Below, piece after piece: positions 1 to 8,090 of a stretch of 19,426 nucleotides of DNA. Position 1 is the first letter of the stretch, and every line of letters starts with the position of its first letter. The stretch is from assembly GCA_964476895.1 (NCBI GenBank), contig CAYZCS010000012.1:1-19426 (forward strand), in the 5' to 3' direction. Made by a program: the position numbers and the translations under genes. The notes under the pieces were generated by a model, which saw nothing but the letters and a program-made list of their open reading frames with translations, was not told where the DNA came from and searched no databases. The DNA is from JALYJZ01 sp964476895 (lineage in GTDB: Bacteria; Patescibacteriota; SICC01).

Positions 1-1563
1 GTCCGGATCCCCCGCGAGGACGTGCCGTACGAGACGCAAGACCTCCGTCGGCTTTTCCTGGCGATGGCGGCGGACGTCCGGGTGGTCCTCCTGAAGCTCG
101 CGGATCGTCTGCACAACATCCGGACGATCACGGGCATCCGCCCCGAGAAGCGGACGCGTTTCGCGCGAGAGACGATTGAGATTTATGCGCCACTGGCCGA
201 CGGGCTGGGAATGGGGGAAGTCCGGGCCGAACTGGCCGACCGTGGTTTCGAATATGCCCATCCGAAGGAATATCGGGCGCTCAAGCGACGGGTGGACGAA
301 TCGGTCAGGCGGGGCAGTCGGTACCTATCGCTGGTCCGTCGGGAGGTAGCCGATGCCCTGGCCGGCGAGGGTATCGAGGCGCGGATCGATACGCGGACGA
401 AGACGCTCTACAGCCTCTACCGCAAACTCCAGGAAAAGCAGCGCGATCTCGACAAGGTCTACGATTTTTTCGCGGTCCGGGTGATCGTCGGGACGGTCGA
501 GGACTGCTACCGGGGCATGGGCATCGTGCACCGGACCTGGCAGCCGCTTCCGCACCGGATCAAGGACTACATCGCCGTGCCGAAGCCCAATGGATACCGC
601 TCGCTCCATACCACGATCTTCGGTCCACAGAACCGGCTGCTGGAAATGCAGTTCAGGACCCAGGAGATGCATGATGAGGCCGAACATGGTGTGGCCGCGC
701 ATGCCCTCTACGCCGAACGGAAGCGGGCGGCTCCGGCGACCCCCGAACAGCTGACGATCATGAGACGTCTCAAGAGCTGGCAGGACGAGGTGGGTGAATC
801 ATCCGAGGCGTTCCAGCGGTTCAAGATCGATCTCTTCTCCGACCGGATCTTCGTCTTCACGCCGAAGGGTGGGGTACATAGCCTGCCGGCCGGGAGCTGT
901 CCCGTCGACTTCGCCTATGCGGTGCACACTGAGGTGGGGCATTCCTATCGCGGCGCCAAGGTCAATGGCCGGATCGTGCCTCTGGACGTCGAGCTCATGA
1001 ACGGTGACGTGGTGGAAATCCTGCGCGGCCCCGCCGCGGCTCCCAAGCGGGGATGGCTGCAGACGGTCCGGACGGGACACGCGCGGAATGCGATCCGGCG
1101 TTTCTTCAGGGAACAGGATCGTGACGTGACGGTATCCGAAGGTCGGCAGCTCCTGTCCGAAATGCTCAGGCGCCACCATCGCCCGGGCCGTCTCTCGAAG
1201 GACGAATGGCGGAGACTGCGCGAGGCCGTCGCCGGGGCGTCCTCCGACGACGATGTCCTGGCGGCGCTCGGCGAAGGCCGGGTCACCCAGACGGCCTTGG
1301 CCAAGGCGCTCGGGCTGGCCGCGGCCCCGCCGACTCGCTCCCGGAAGCGCCCGTCCGCGGCCGGCCGTTTCCGGGCGGTAATCGGGCAGGATTTGATGCT
1401 ACCGACCACGTTCGCCGCATGCTGCGGACCGCGTCCCCTGGCGGCCATCGTCGGCTACGTTACGCTGCACAAGACGATCACGATCCATCGGCAATCGTGC
1501 GGGCAATTGGAGAAGCTTTCGGACCCATCGCGCCTCGTCTCCGCCCGCTGGGAAGGTGCGTAG
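1..1563 (+). CDS. rel: Bifunctional (p)ppGpp synthetase/hydrolase, RelA/SpoT (Rel) family, 5' truncated by the window
   Basis: This enzyme makes the alarmone (p)ppGpp from GTP/GDP and ATP and hydrolyses it. The frame is open from base 1, so the gene starts upstream; 520 residues are visible. The end of the HD hydrolase domain is present (LADRLHNIRT, about residues 36-45 of the visible part). The synthetase domain follows, with YDFFAVRVIV, the basic RIKD motif (186-189) and KPNGYRSLHTT just after it. The RxKD form is typical of bifunctional Rel/SpoT, whereas RelA-type synthetase-only enzymes carry ExDD. A TGS domain follows (DRIFVFTPKGG through NGDVVEIL), then a conserved-cysteine/zinc-finger-like segment with ACCGP and GYVTLHKTITIHRQSC. 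The protein stops soon after this, so the usual C-terminal ACT/RRM domain is missing. It is followed after 44 bases by hisS. The family is certain; the hydrolase activity cannot be judged because its main residues lie outside the window. Confidence 0.95.
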   Translation, partial: VRIPREDVPYETQDLRRLFLAMAADVRVVLLKLADRLHNIRTITGIRPEKRTRFARETIEIYAPLADGLGMGEVRAELADRGFEYAHPKEYRALKRRVDESVRRGSRYLSLVRREVADALAGEGIEARIDTRTKTLYSLYRKLQEKQRDLDKVYDFFAVRVIVGTVEDCYRGMGIVHRTWQPLPHRIKDYIAVPKPNGYRSLHTTIFGPQNRLLEMQFRTQEMHDEAEHGVAAHALYAERKRAAPATPEQLTIMRRLKSWQDEVGESSEAFQRFKIDLFSDRIFVFTPKGGVHSLPAGSCPVDFAYAVHTEVGHSYRGAKVNGRIVPLDVELMNGDVVEILRGPAAAPKRGWLQTVRTGHARNAIRRFFREQDRDVTVSEGRQLLSEMLRRHHRPGRLSKDEWRRLREAVAGASSDDDVLAALGEGRVTQTALAKALGLAAAPPTRSRKRPSAAGRFRAVIGQDLMLPTTFAACCGPRPLAAIVGYVTLHKTITIHRQSCGQLEKLSDPSRLVSARWEGA

Positions 1564-1607
1564 CCGTTGCCTGCCCGGGCCCGCACCCATAAGCTGGACG
1601 GTGGAAC

Positions 1608-2924
1608 ATGAGCGAATCACAACCACCAGCTTCCGACGGGCGTTTCCAGACGCTCCGTGGCATGCGCGACATTCTCAGTGATGACGCCGCCGCGTACCGT
1701 CACGTCGAGCGGACGTTCTGGAAGATCGCCGAACGGCATGGCTTCGCCGAGATCCGGATGCCGGTGCTGGAACGGACGGAGCTGTTCACCCGGTCCGTGG
1801 GCGAGGCGACGGAGCTGGTCCACAAGGAGATGTATACGTTCGAGGATCGCTCCGGCCAATCCGTGAGCTTGCGGCCGGAAGGAACGGCCGGCGTGGCGCG
1901 GGCTTACCTGGAGCATGGGATGGGAAGCCTTCCGCAGCCGGTGAAGCTGGCGTATTGCGAGAACATGTATCGCCACGAACGTCCCCAGGCGGGGCGGTTC
2001 CGGGAGCATGAGCAGTTCGGCCTGGAGGCGTTCGGATCCTCCGATCCGGCGCTGGACGCCCAGGTGATCCTAACCTGCTGGCAGATGCTGGAGGAGCTTG
2101 AGATCGACCGTCCCTCGGTCCAGATCAACTCACTCGGTGGCCCGGCGTCCCAAAAGGCCATCCGGAAGCTGATCACGGATACCGTCGCGTCGCATGAAGA
2201 ACGGCTGTCGGATGACGCCCGCCGTCAGCTCAAGGAGAATCCGCTCCGCCTGCTGGACACCAAGGACCCCGCCACCCGCGAGGTGGTCGAGCAAATCCCG
2301 CCGCTCGTCGACCAGCTTGTCCCCGAGGACCGGGAACATCTCACCGCGGTGCTGGAGTACCTCGACCAGGCCGGCATCGATTACGAGCTCAACCCTCATC
2401 TGGTCCGCGGATTCGACTACTACACCCGTACGGTATTCGAGTTCTGGGGACCGGCCGGAGCCGACGCATCGCTGATCGGCGGCGGCCGGTACGACGGCCT
2501 GATCCAGTCCCTGGGAGGCACGTCCACTCCGGCGGTCGGCGCCGGGTGCGGCATCTACCGGATCGTCGAGGCGCTCAAGGCGAAACGCGGGCCGAAGCAC
2601 TACAGCAAGCGTTCGCAGGTCTACCTGATCCAGCTCGGCGACGTGGCGAAGCGGCATGCGTTCGGCTTGCTCGGCGACCTCACCAAGTCTGGCGTTTCCG
2701 TGACGGCGTCATTCGGCAAGGAGGGAATCCGCTCACAGTTGCGCCAAGCCGATAAGCTCGGTGTCTCGCTGGCACTGATCATCGGTCAGAAGGAAGCGAT
2801 GGAAAACAGCATCATCATCCGCGACATGTCGTCGGGCATGCAGGAGACCGTGCCGCTCAAGGAGGCGGTCGCCGAAGTGCAATCCCGGCTTCCCAAGGAT
2901 GTCAGCCGGCCCGCATCCGGCTAG
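1608..2924 (+). CDS. hisS: Histidyl-tRNA synthetase
   Basis: It charges tRNA-His with histidine using ATP, in the cytoplasm. The protein has 438 residues, a usual length. The N-terminal class II core shows LRGMRDIL (16-23), the motif 2 region YRHERPQAGRFREHEQFG (121-138) and the histidine-specific LVRGFDYYT (265-273) with GGGRYDG (291-297). Motif 3 reads GAGCGIYRIVEAL. The conserved Arg is kept, but the residue before it is Tyr where most HisRS have Glu. The C-terminal anticodon-binding domain includes LIIGQKEAMENSIIIRDM. The ATG at 1608 is chosen because the conserved N-terminus follows it directly; the ribosome site (GGTGGAAC) is weak. It lies between rel and a HIT gene. The identification is secure. 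Confidence 0.96.
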   Translation: MSESQPPASDGRFQTLRGMRDILSDDAAAYRHVERTFWKIAERHGFAEIRMPVLERTELFTRSVGEATELVHKEMYTFEDRSGQSVSLRPEGTAGVARAYLEHGMGSLPQPVKLAYCENMYRHERPQAGRFREHEQFGLEAFGSSDPALDAQVILTCWQMLEELEIDRPSVQINSLGGPASQKAIRKLITDTVASHEERLSDDARRQLKENPLRLLDTKDPATREVVEQIPPLVDQLVPEDREHLTAVLEYLDQAGIDYELNPHLVRGFDYYTRTVFEFWGPAGADASLIGGGRYDGLIQSLGGTSTPAVGAGCGIYRIVEALKAKRGPKHYSKRSQVYLIQLGDVAKRHAFGLLGDLTKSGVSVTASFGKEGIRSQLRQADKLGVSLALIIGQKEAMENSIIIRDMSSGMQETVPLKEAVAEVQSRLPKDVSRPASG

Positions 2925-2950
2925 AGTGACGCCTGATAACGCGATATACT
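2922..2950 (+). promoter_or_regulatory. Putative promoter of the HIT-rpsU-yqeY run (leaderless geometry)
   Basis: TATACT (2945-2950) is a good -10 box and ends only 7 bases before the ATG at 2958, so the transcript would start at or next to the start codon. The -35 candidate at a 17-base spacing is TAGAGT (2922-2927), which overlaps the hisS stop and matches the consensus poorly. No ribosome-binding site precedes the HIT gene, which agrees with leaderless initiation. Confidence 0.45.
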
Positions 2951-2957
2951 GTCACGG

Positions 2958-3287
2958 ATGACCGAGGAATGCGTATTCTGCAGCATCGCGGAGGGAAAGA
3001 CCGATGCCGACTTGCTCCATGACGACGAGCAGGCGGTAGCGTTCGCGGATACCAGCCCGCAGGCGCCCGTCCATGCATTGGTCATTCCCAAGACGCATCA
3101 CGTCGCGATCACGGACGTACCCGCTGACGACCCGCTGCTGTCGCACCTGCTGACGGTGGCGCGGGATGTCGGCAGCGAACGTTCCCCGGAGGGATTCCGC
3201 CTCGTCATTAACACGGGCATCCAGGCCGATGTTCCGCACTTGCACGTGCACGTGCTCGGCGGTCCGGAGCGCCTGTCCCTGGTTTGA
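2958..3287 (+). CDS. HIT-family nucleotide-binding hydrolase
   Basis: Small histidine-triad protein of 109 residues, the usual length for the HINT/PKCI-like branch, whose members typically hydrolyse nucleoside phosphoramidates or aminoacyl-adenylates. The N-terminus has CVFCSIAEG (5-13). The catalytic triad motif HLHVHVLGG lies at 94-102, with His94, His96 and His98. The substrate here is unknown. It starts 33 bases after hisS, apparently from its own promoter, and is followed after 13 bases by rpsU. The position next to hisS may mean only co-inheritance. No signal peptide or membrane segment is visible, so it is cytoplasmic. Confidence 0.93.
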   Translation: MTEECVFCSIAEGKTDADLLHDDEQAVAFADTSPQAPVHALVIPKTHHVAITDVPADDPLLSHLLTVARDVGSERSPEGFRLVINTGIQADVPHLHVHVLGGPERLSLV

Positions 3288-3300
3288 GGGGGTGATTGTT

Positions 3301-3510
3301 ATGACATACGTACAAAAGAAGGACAATGAGTCGACCGAGAACCTGATCCGGCGCTTCAACCGGAAGGTGATCCAGAGCGGCGTGCTGTCGTTGGCCAAGA
3401 AGAACCGATTCCATCAGTCCAAGCCCAACCGCCGTGCCCGCCGCGAGGAAGCGATCCGACAGGAGCGGCGCCGTGAGGCGCGAGCCAAGCGCATGGGATG
3501 GTACTCGTGA
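3301..3510 (+). CDS. rpsU: 30S ribosomal protein S21
   Basis: A 69-residue, very basic protein of the small ribosomal subunit; S21 sits near the mRNA exit platform and helps start-site recognition. The S21 pattern is clear: ESTENLIRRFNRKVIQSGVL (12-31), then a C-terminal tail rich in Arg and Lys (RRARREEAIRQERRREARAK). The ATG at 3301 is preceded by a G-rich site (GAGGGGGTG, 3286-3294). The open frame extends further upstream, but that extension overlaps the HIT gene and has no family similarity. The last codons overlap the likely GTG start of yqeY (GTGA at 3507-3510), so the two are probably translationally coupled, as often seen for rpsU-yqeY pairs. Confidence 0.95.
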   Translation: MTYVQKKDNESTENLIRRFNRKVIQSGVLSLAKKNRFHQSKPNRRARREEAIRQERRREARAKRMGWYS

Positions 3511-3947
3511 GTCTTTACGAACGGGTCCAGGCGGACCTTACCGAAGCCATGAAGGCGAAGCGGGAGCCGGAACGGACGGTCTTGCGTTCGATGGTCGCCG
3601 CGTTCAAGAACGCGGAGATTGAGTCGGGGAAGCCGCTCGACGATACGGCGGTGACCGCCGTGCTTTCCAAGCAACTCAAGCAGCGGCAAGAGTCCGCGGA
3701 AGCGGCCGCGGAGCGACCGGAGATGGCCAAGCAAGAGCAGCATGAAGCAGAGGTGATCTCGCGCTACCTTCCCGAGCCGCTTTCCGACGAAGCCCTGACG
3801 GAGCTGGTCGACGCCGCGATTGCCGCGACGGGTGCCGCGGGACCCTCCGACATCGGGAAGGTCATGGGCGCGTTGAAACCGAAGACCGCCGGCCGCGCCG
3901 ACCAGGGTACGGTCGCCAGGCTGGTCAAGGAACGACTAGGCGTCTAA
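3507..3947 (+). CDS. yqeY: GatB/YqeY domain protein
   Basis: YqeY-family protein of 146 residues from the GTG at 3507. The family resembles the tail domain of GatB, which binds tRNA in the amidotransferase complex; the role of free-standing YqeY is not well established. Recognisable features are the N-terminal SLYERVQADLTEAMKAK and RTVLRSMVAAFKNAEIE, a charged helical middle (QLKQRQESAEAAAER), the segment EAEVISRYLPEPLS, and the C-terminal GKVMGALKPKTAGRADQGTV. An ATG at 3498 in the same frame adds three residues. I prefer the GTG because it makes a 4-base overlap with the rpsU stop and gives the family N-terminus. It is followed after 4 bases by pgpH. Confidence 0.9.
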   Translation: MSLYERVQADLTEAMKAKREPERTVLRSMVAAFKNAEIESGKPLDDTAVTAVLSKQLKQRQESAEAAAERPEMAKQEQHEAEVISRYLPEPLSDEALTELVDAAIAATGAAGPSDIGKVMGALKPKTAGRADQGTVARLVKERLGV

Positions 3948-3951
3948 GGTC

Positions 3952-5979
3952 ATGCGCTCGTACCTGCGACGCCGGCTGCCCCTCATCGGACTGGTCACGG
4001 TAGTCTCGATCGCTCTGACGGTGATCATTACCCAACCGACCACCGGGTCGGGACGGATCGAACCCGGAGAGGTCGCCAACCAGACGTACAAGTCACCGCG
4101 GACGCTGACGTACCAAAGCAAGCTGAAGACGGAAGAGGCCGAACGGCGGGTCGCGGAGCAGGTGTCGCCGGTGTATCGCCGGGACCTTACCGCCTCCAGC
4201 CAGCAACAGGCCAAATTGAACGCTACCCTGGAGGCCGTCTCGGATATCCGGGGGAGCCGCGCCGCGGAGCGTGAGCGGATAGACCGTATGGCGCAGGTGC
4301 TGCCGAACGTCCGGGAAGACGAGGCGCGAACGATCCTGGCGCTGGGCGATGGGGATTGGCAACGCGCTACCACGGTCACCCGGGACATCCTCGACCGGCT
4401 TCAGGACACCCGTATTACCCAGGAAGACCTGGCACGGAGCCGGGAACTGGTGACCTCCCGGCTGCCGAGCGACCTCCCGCCGGCTGTCCGCAGTAGCGTC
4501 GTGGTGCTCGGGCAGCGGCTGCTCGTACCGAATTACCTGATCGACGAAGAGGCGACCCAGCGGGCCAAGGACGAGGCCCGGGACTCGGTCCAGCCCGTGA
4601 GCTATACCGTCGAGCGGGACCAGGTCGTGCTGGCGCAAGGTACGGTCGTGACGCCGTTCGACGTGGAGCGGCTCGAGGCGCTCGGCCTGACCCGCCCGTC
4701 CTTCGACTATCAGAAGACGATCGCAGTGTTCCTGCTGGTGCTTATCTTTACCGCCGTCCTGCTCCGGTTCGGCCCGGGGTTGGCCGGTGCCAAGCACCCC
4801 CGACGACTCGCCGCCGGTCTGATCATCACGGCGATCGGCCTGGTGCTTGGCGCCGTACTGATCGTGCCGCCGCAGCCGATCCTTGCCTACGTCATTCCAG
4901 TGGCCGCCGTGCCGCTCTTAGTGTCGGTCTTCTACGGCAGTCGCCCGGCATTGGTAGCCGGGCTCAGCTATGCCGCACTGTACGGACTCGCGGCCGGTGC
5001 CTCCTTCGAGCTTCTCTTCATCCATCTGGCGGCCAGTACCGTGGTCGTGGCCACGCATCGACGGCTTACGGATATCCAGTCATTCCTCCGGGCCGGTGCC
5101 ATCGGCGGCGTAGTCGTCTTCGTGGGCATGGTCGGATTCAGCCTTCTGGCGGCCAACTTCGACCCCGCCAACCTGCCGAAGTTCGCGGTCGCCGCCGCCC
5201 TGAACGGGGCGCTTCTCTCCACGATCACGTTCGCGGGCGCCGCGTTCCTGGCCGGCCCGCTCGGCGTCGTTACGTTCCTGCAACTCCTGGAGCTCGAGAA
5301 CCCGCGCCGGCCGCTCCTCCGGCGCCTGGCAGCGGAAGCGCCGGGAACCTACTCGCATTCGGTGCATATGGCCTCGATGGTGGAGAACGTCGCGAAGCGC
5401 TTGGACGGCGCCGATCCGCTCCTGGCCCGGGTACAGGCGCTGTACCACGACATCGGGAAGATCACGATGCCGGAATTCTTCGTCGAGAATAACCGTGACG
5501 AAAAGAGCCCGCACCAGGGGCTGGAACCCAAGGAGAGTGCGGACGTGCTGCGGGCGCATATCTCCGAAGGCCTGACGCTGGCGCACGCGGCACGGCTGCC
5601 CGACCAGGTCGCGGCGGCGATTCCCGAGCACCACGGGACCACCCGGATGGAGTTCTTCTGGCAAGCGGCTCGAAAACGGTACCGGCGGACGAAGGAGGCT
5701 GATTACCGCTACATCGGCCCCCGGCCACGTAGCAAGGAGACGGCCCTGATCATGCTGGCAGACGCGGCGGAATCCGCCTCGCGGACCCTGTCGACTCCGG
5801 ACGAGAAGCGGATCCGCGCCTTGGTACACCGGCTGATCAATGACCGCATCGAGGACGGCCAGCTTGACGAGGCCCCGCTTTCGACGAAGGAGCTTACGAC
5901 GATCAAGGAAGCGTTCGTGGAGGGGTTGGTGGGCGACCTGCACAAACGGATCAAGTATCCCAAACGGCGTGGCCGTTGA
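3952..5979 (+). CDS. pgpH: Membrane HD-domain cyclic-di-AMP phosphodiesterase, PgpH type (7TM-HD)
   Basis: A 675-residue integral membrane protein with PgpH architecture. It has an N-terminal membrane anchor (about 8-27) and a large extracytoplasmic 7TMR-HDED-like domain to about residue 255. A block of hydrophobic segments follows (about 258-445), then a cytoplasmic HD domain. HD-domain metal ligands are visible: His469 and His472 (YSHSVH), His499-Asp500 (YHDIGK), His560-His561 (EHHG) and Asp604 (ADAAESASR). PgpH enzymes cleave c-di-AMP, a second messenger controlling osmotic balance and the cell wall. The order pgpH-ybeY-dgkA matches a widely conserved arrangement. The start lies 4 bases after yqeY. 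No c-di-AMP cyclase is in the window, so the substrate rests on family membership. Confidence 0.92.
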   Translation: MRSYLRRRLPLIGLVTVVSIALTVIITQPTTGSGRIEPGEVANQTYKSPRTLTYQSKLKTEEAERRVAEQVSPVYRRDLTASSQQQAKLNATLEAVSDIRGSRAAERERIDRMAQVLPNVREDEARTILALGDGDWQRATTVTRDILDRLQDTRITQEDLARSRELVTSRLPSDLPPAVRSSVVVLGQRLLVPNYLIDEEATQRAKDEARDSVQPVSYTVERDQVVLAQGTVVTPFDVERLEALGLTRPSFDYQKTIAVFLLVLIFTAVLLRFGPGLAGAKHPRRLAAGLIITAIGLVLGAVLIVPPQPILAYVIPVAAVPLLVSVFYGSRPALVAGLSYAALYGLAAGASFELLFIHLAASTVVVATHRRLTDIQSFLRAGAIGGVVVFVGMVGFSLLAANFDPANLPKFAVAAALNGALLSTITFAGAAFLAGPLGVVTFLQLLELENPRRPLLRRLAAEAPGTYSHSVHMASMVENVAKRLDGADPLLARVQALYHDIGKITMPEFFVENNRDEKSPHQGLEPKESADVLRAHISEGLTLAHAARLPDQVAAAIPEHHGTTRMEFFWQAARKRYRRTKEADYRYIGPRPRSKETALIMLADAAESASRTLSTPDEKRIRALVHRLINDRIEDGQLDEAPLSTKELTTIKEAFVEGLVGDLHKRIKYPKRRGR

Positions 5980-6391
5980 GGTCGAGGTCAGCGGTCCGGG
6001 CGGCCCGTCCGCGGCGGAAGTGGGGCGGTTGGTACTCGCGACCGTCCGGATCGAGGGCGGGTCGGCCGAACGAATCAGCGTATCGTTCACCGGACCGGAA
6101 GAGATCCGGCGATTGAATGCCGCACATCGCGATATCGACCGGCCGACCGACGTCCTGAGCTATCCGTTCGACGCATTCTTTCCGCACGGTGCCGGTGGGG
6201 AAGTGGTGATCTGTCCCGAGGTCGTGCGGCGCTATGCCGAGCGTGACGGCCGGGGACCCAAGGAGCGGCTCCGGGAGACCGTCATCCATGGCGTGCTGCA
6301 CCTGTTGGGACATGAGGACGAGACGGATGCAGGCGCGACGGCGATGGCCGAACGTACGGCGCGTATTATGATGGAAGCGAATGATGGTTAA
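5969..6391 (+). CDS. ybeY: Endoribonuclease / rRNA maturation factor YbeY
   Basis: A 140-residue protein from the GTG at 5969, the usual size for YbeY, a zinc-dependent RNase involved in 16S rRNA 3' maturation and ribosome quality control. Family marks are NAAHRDIDRPTDVLSYPFD (about 50-68), GEVVICPEVV, and the metal site HGVLHLLGHEDE. In the common motif three His ligands are spaced H-x3-H-x5-H. Here they are His107 and His111, with Asp117 at the third position; a further His115 is nearby. The frame is open upstream into pgpH, but only the part from about 5969 shows family similarity. The GTG gives an 11-base overlap with pgpH. The 3' end overlaps dgkA by up to 11 bases, which suggests coupled translation. 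Confidence 0.92.
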   Translation: MAVEVEVSGPGGPSAAEVGRLVLATVRIEGGSAERISVSFTGPEEIRRLNAAHRDIDRPTDVLSYPFDAFFPHGAGGEVVICPEVVRRYAERDGRGPKERLRETVIHGVLHLLGHEDETDAGATAMAERTARIMMEANDG

Positions 6392-6770
6392 GGACCTCAA
6401 CCTCAAACGCCTGCCGCGCAGTTTCCGCTACGCCGCCCGTGGCGTCTGGCATGTCATCCGTACCGAACAGAACCTGCGGATCCATGTGGCGGCGACGGCG
6501 CTGGTAATCCTGGCCGGACTGATCCTCGGGATTTCCGGCGCGGAATTCGCGATCATCCTGCTGGCGATCGGTCTCGTCCTGACCGCGGAGGTGATCAATA
6601 CGGTCGTCGAGGACTTCCTGGACATCATCCACCCCGAGCACCACGAGAAAGTACGGCGGATCAAGGACGCGCTGGCCGGGGCGGTACTGCTAGCGGCGCT
6701 CGTCGCCGCGGGTGTCGGTGCGCTGGTCCTCGGACCCCGGCTGCTTGCGGCACTCGAACTCGCAGCCTAA
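6381..6770 (+). CDS. dgkA: Diacylglycerol/undecaprenol kinase, DgkA family
   Basis: A small membrane kinase of 129 residues, or 128 if the second ATG at 6384 is used. Gram-positive-type members phosphorylate undecaprenol, recycling the lipid carrier for cell-wall building. The order is an amphipathic N-terminus (RSFRYAARGVWHVIRTEQNLRIH), hydrophobic segments at about 35-52 and 54-68, the active-site motif E70-x2-N73-T74-x2-E77, then KDALAGAVLLAA (95-106) leading into the third membrane helix. These agree with the family's conserved Glu, Asn-Thr and Lys-Asp-x-x-x-Gly pattern. It overlaps ybeY by 8-11 bases. The next gene, ftsA, starts 42 bases later. The choice between undecaprenol and diacylglycerol as substrate cannot be read from the sequence. 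Confidence 0.92.
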   Translation: MMVKDLNLKRLPRSFRYAARGVWHVIRTEQNLRIHVAATALVILAGLILGISGAEFAIILLAIGLVLTAEVINTVVEDFLDIIHPEHHEKVRRIKDALAGAVLLAALVAAGVGALVLGPRLLAALELAA

Positions 6771-6812
6771 AGTGAAGGGGAATACAAACTGGCTCGCTGA
6801 GCGAATTTTTTG

Positions 6813-8054
6813 ATGGCACGGGAACACATCGTCGTAGGGCTCGACATCGGCACGGAGTTCATCCGGGTTACGATCGGGCAAATCGCCGGAGAAGATCCGG
6901 ATCCGTCGATCATCGGGGTGGGCGTGGCGCCTGCCGCCGGGCTCCGGCGGGGCAACGTCATCGATGTCGAGGAGACCGTGAAGGCGATCGCGGCCGCCGT
7001 CGAGGAGGCGGAGCGCACCTCCGGCGCCTCCGTCGGCAATGCGTTCGTGAATATCTCCGGCAGTCACATCGAATCCCAGAACTCGCGAGGGGTCGTAGCG
7101 GTTTCCCGGGCCGATTCCGAAGTCGGCGCCGAGGACGTCAGTCGGGCGGTCGAGGCGGCCAAGGCCGTCGCCGTGCCGGCGAACAAGGAGATCATCCATG
7201 TCATCCCGCGCGAGTATATCGTCGACGGGCAGGAAGGGATCAAGGACCCGGTCGGCATGAACGGCATCCGCCTGGAGGTCGAGGCGCACGTGATCTCGGC
7301 GGCGACGCCGCAGATCAAGAATCTCGGTAAATGCGTATACCAGGCGGGAATCGAAGTGGATAGCATGGTGCTTTCCGGATTGGCCGGCGCCCAGGGCGTA
7401 CTCAGCAAACGTCAGAAGGAACTGGGGGTGGCATTGCTCGACATCGGGGCCGGCGTGTCCGACCTGGCGATCTTCGAGGAAGGCGACGTGTATGGTTCGG
7501 CCGTGATCCCGATCGGTGGCAGCCACGTCAGTAACGACCTGGCGATCGGGCTCAAGACGGATACGGACATCGCCGAGCGGGTCAAATTGGAGTACGGCCA
7601 TGCGCTCCCGAAGGACGTGCGCGGCAAGGAGACCGTGGATATCGGAGCCTTGGCGCACGGCGACGAGAACAAGGTCGCGAAGAAGCTGATCGCGGAGATC
7701 GTGGAGGCGCGGATGACCGAGATTCTCAGCCACGTCCAGAAGCAGCTCAAGGAGCTGGATCGTAACGGCAAGCTTCCGGCGGGCATCGTCCTCACGGGCG
7801 GGGGAGCGAAGCTGCCGGGGCTGGTCGACCTCACCAAGGACTACCTCGGATTGCCGGCCCAGGTCGGTTTCCCGTCCGACCTCAAGGGCATGGTCGACAA
7901 GGTGGACGATCCGTCCTTCGCCACGTCGATCGGGCTCATGCTGTGGGGCCTGGAGAGCCATGAACAGGCTAGAACAACAAAAGGGTTCAGCGGCTTGCCG
8001 GGTGCACAATACCTTGATAGCGTGAGGTCAGTTGTCAAACGGTTTTTGCCGTAG
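6813..8054 (+). CDS. ftsA: Cell division protein FtsA
   Basis: An actin-like ATPase of 413 residues that tethers FtsZ filaments to the membrane. The actin-fold signatures are in place: phosphate-1 GLDIGT (9-14), phosphate-2 LLDIGAGVSDLAIF (from about 208), and the adenosine motif GIVLTGGGAKLPG (from about 324). The C-terminus ends with a short amphipathic stretch (SVRSVVKRFLP), the expected membrane-targeting helix. A TTG directly before the ATG could add one residue. There is no usable Shine-Dalgarno; the bases just before the start are GAATTTTTTG, and a purine stretch (GAAGGGGAA, 6773-6781) is about 31 bases away. ftsZ follows, and its promoter lies in the last codons of ftsA. Confidence 0.95.
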   Translation: MAREHIVVGLDIGTEFIRVTIGQIAGEDPDPSIIGVGVAPAAGLRRGNVIDVEETVKAIAAAVEEAERTSGASVGNAFVNISGSHIESQNSRGVVAVSRADSEVGAEDVSRAVEAAKAVAVPANKEIIHVIPREYIVDGQEGIKDPVGMNGIRLEVEAHVISAATPQIKNLGKCVYQAGIEVDSMVLSGLAGAQGVLSKRQKELGVALLDIGAGVSDLAIFEEGDVYGSAVIPIGGSHVSNDLAIGLKTDTDIAERVKLEYGHALPKDVRGKETVDIGALAHGDENKVAKKLIAEIVEARMTEILSHVQKQLKELDRNGKLPAGIVLTGGGAKLPGLVDLTKDYLGLPAQVGFPSDLKGMVDKVDDPSFATSIGLMLWGLESHEQARTTKGFSGLPGAQYLDSVRSVVKRFLP

Positions 8055-8060
8055 TACACT
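8032..8060 (+). promoter_or_regulatory. Promoter for ftsZ inside the 3' end of ftsA
   Basis: TTGTCA (8032-8037) and TACACT (8055-8060) are separated by exactly 17 bases and each match the sigma-70 consensus in four of six positions. Transcription would start near 8067, giving a leader of about 24 bases before the ftsZ ATG at 8091, with a weak ribosome site (AAGG, 8076-8079). The box lies within the last eight ftsA codons, so ftsZ can be made independently of ftsA. Confidence 0.6.
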
Positions 8061-8090
8061 GACCAGTCATTAAACAAGGTCACCCAAAGT

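Noticed and set aside
3166..3300. N-terminal extension of S21
   Set aside because: The upstream part overlaps the HIT gene in another frame and has no S21 similarity; the ATG at 3301 has its own ribosome site.
6690..8009. Minus-strand open frame of 439 codons opposite ftsA
   Set aside because: ftsA is unmistakable on the plus strand; the antisense translation is low-complexity Asp/Arg/His-rich.
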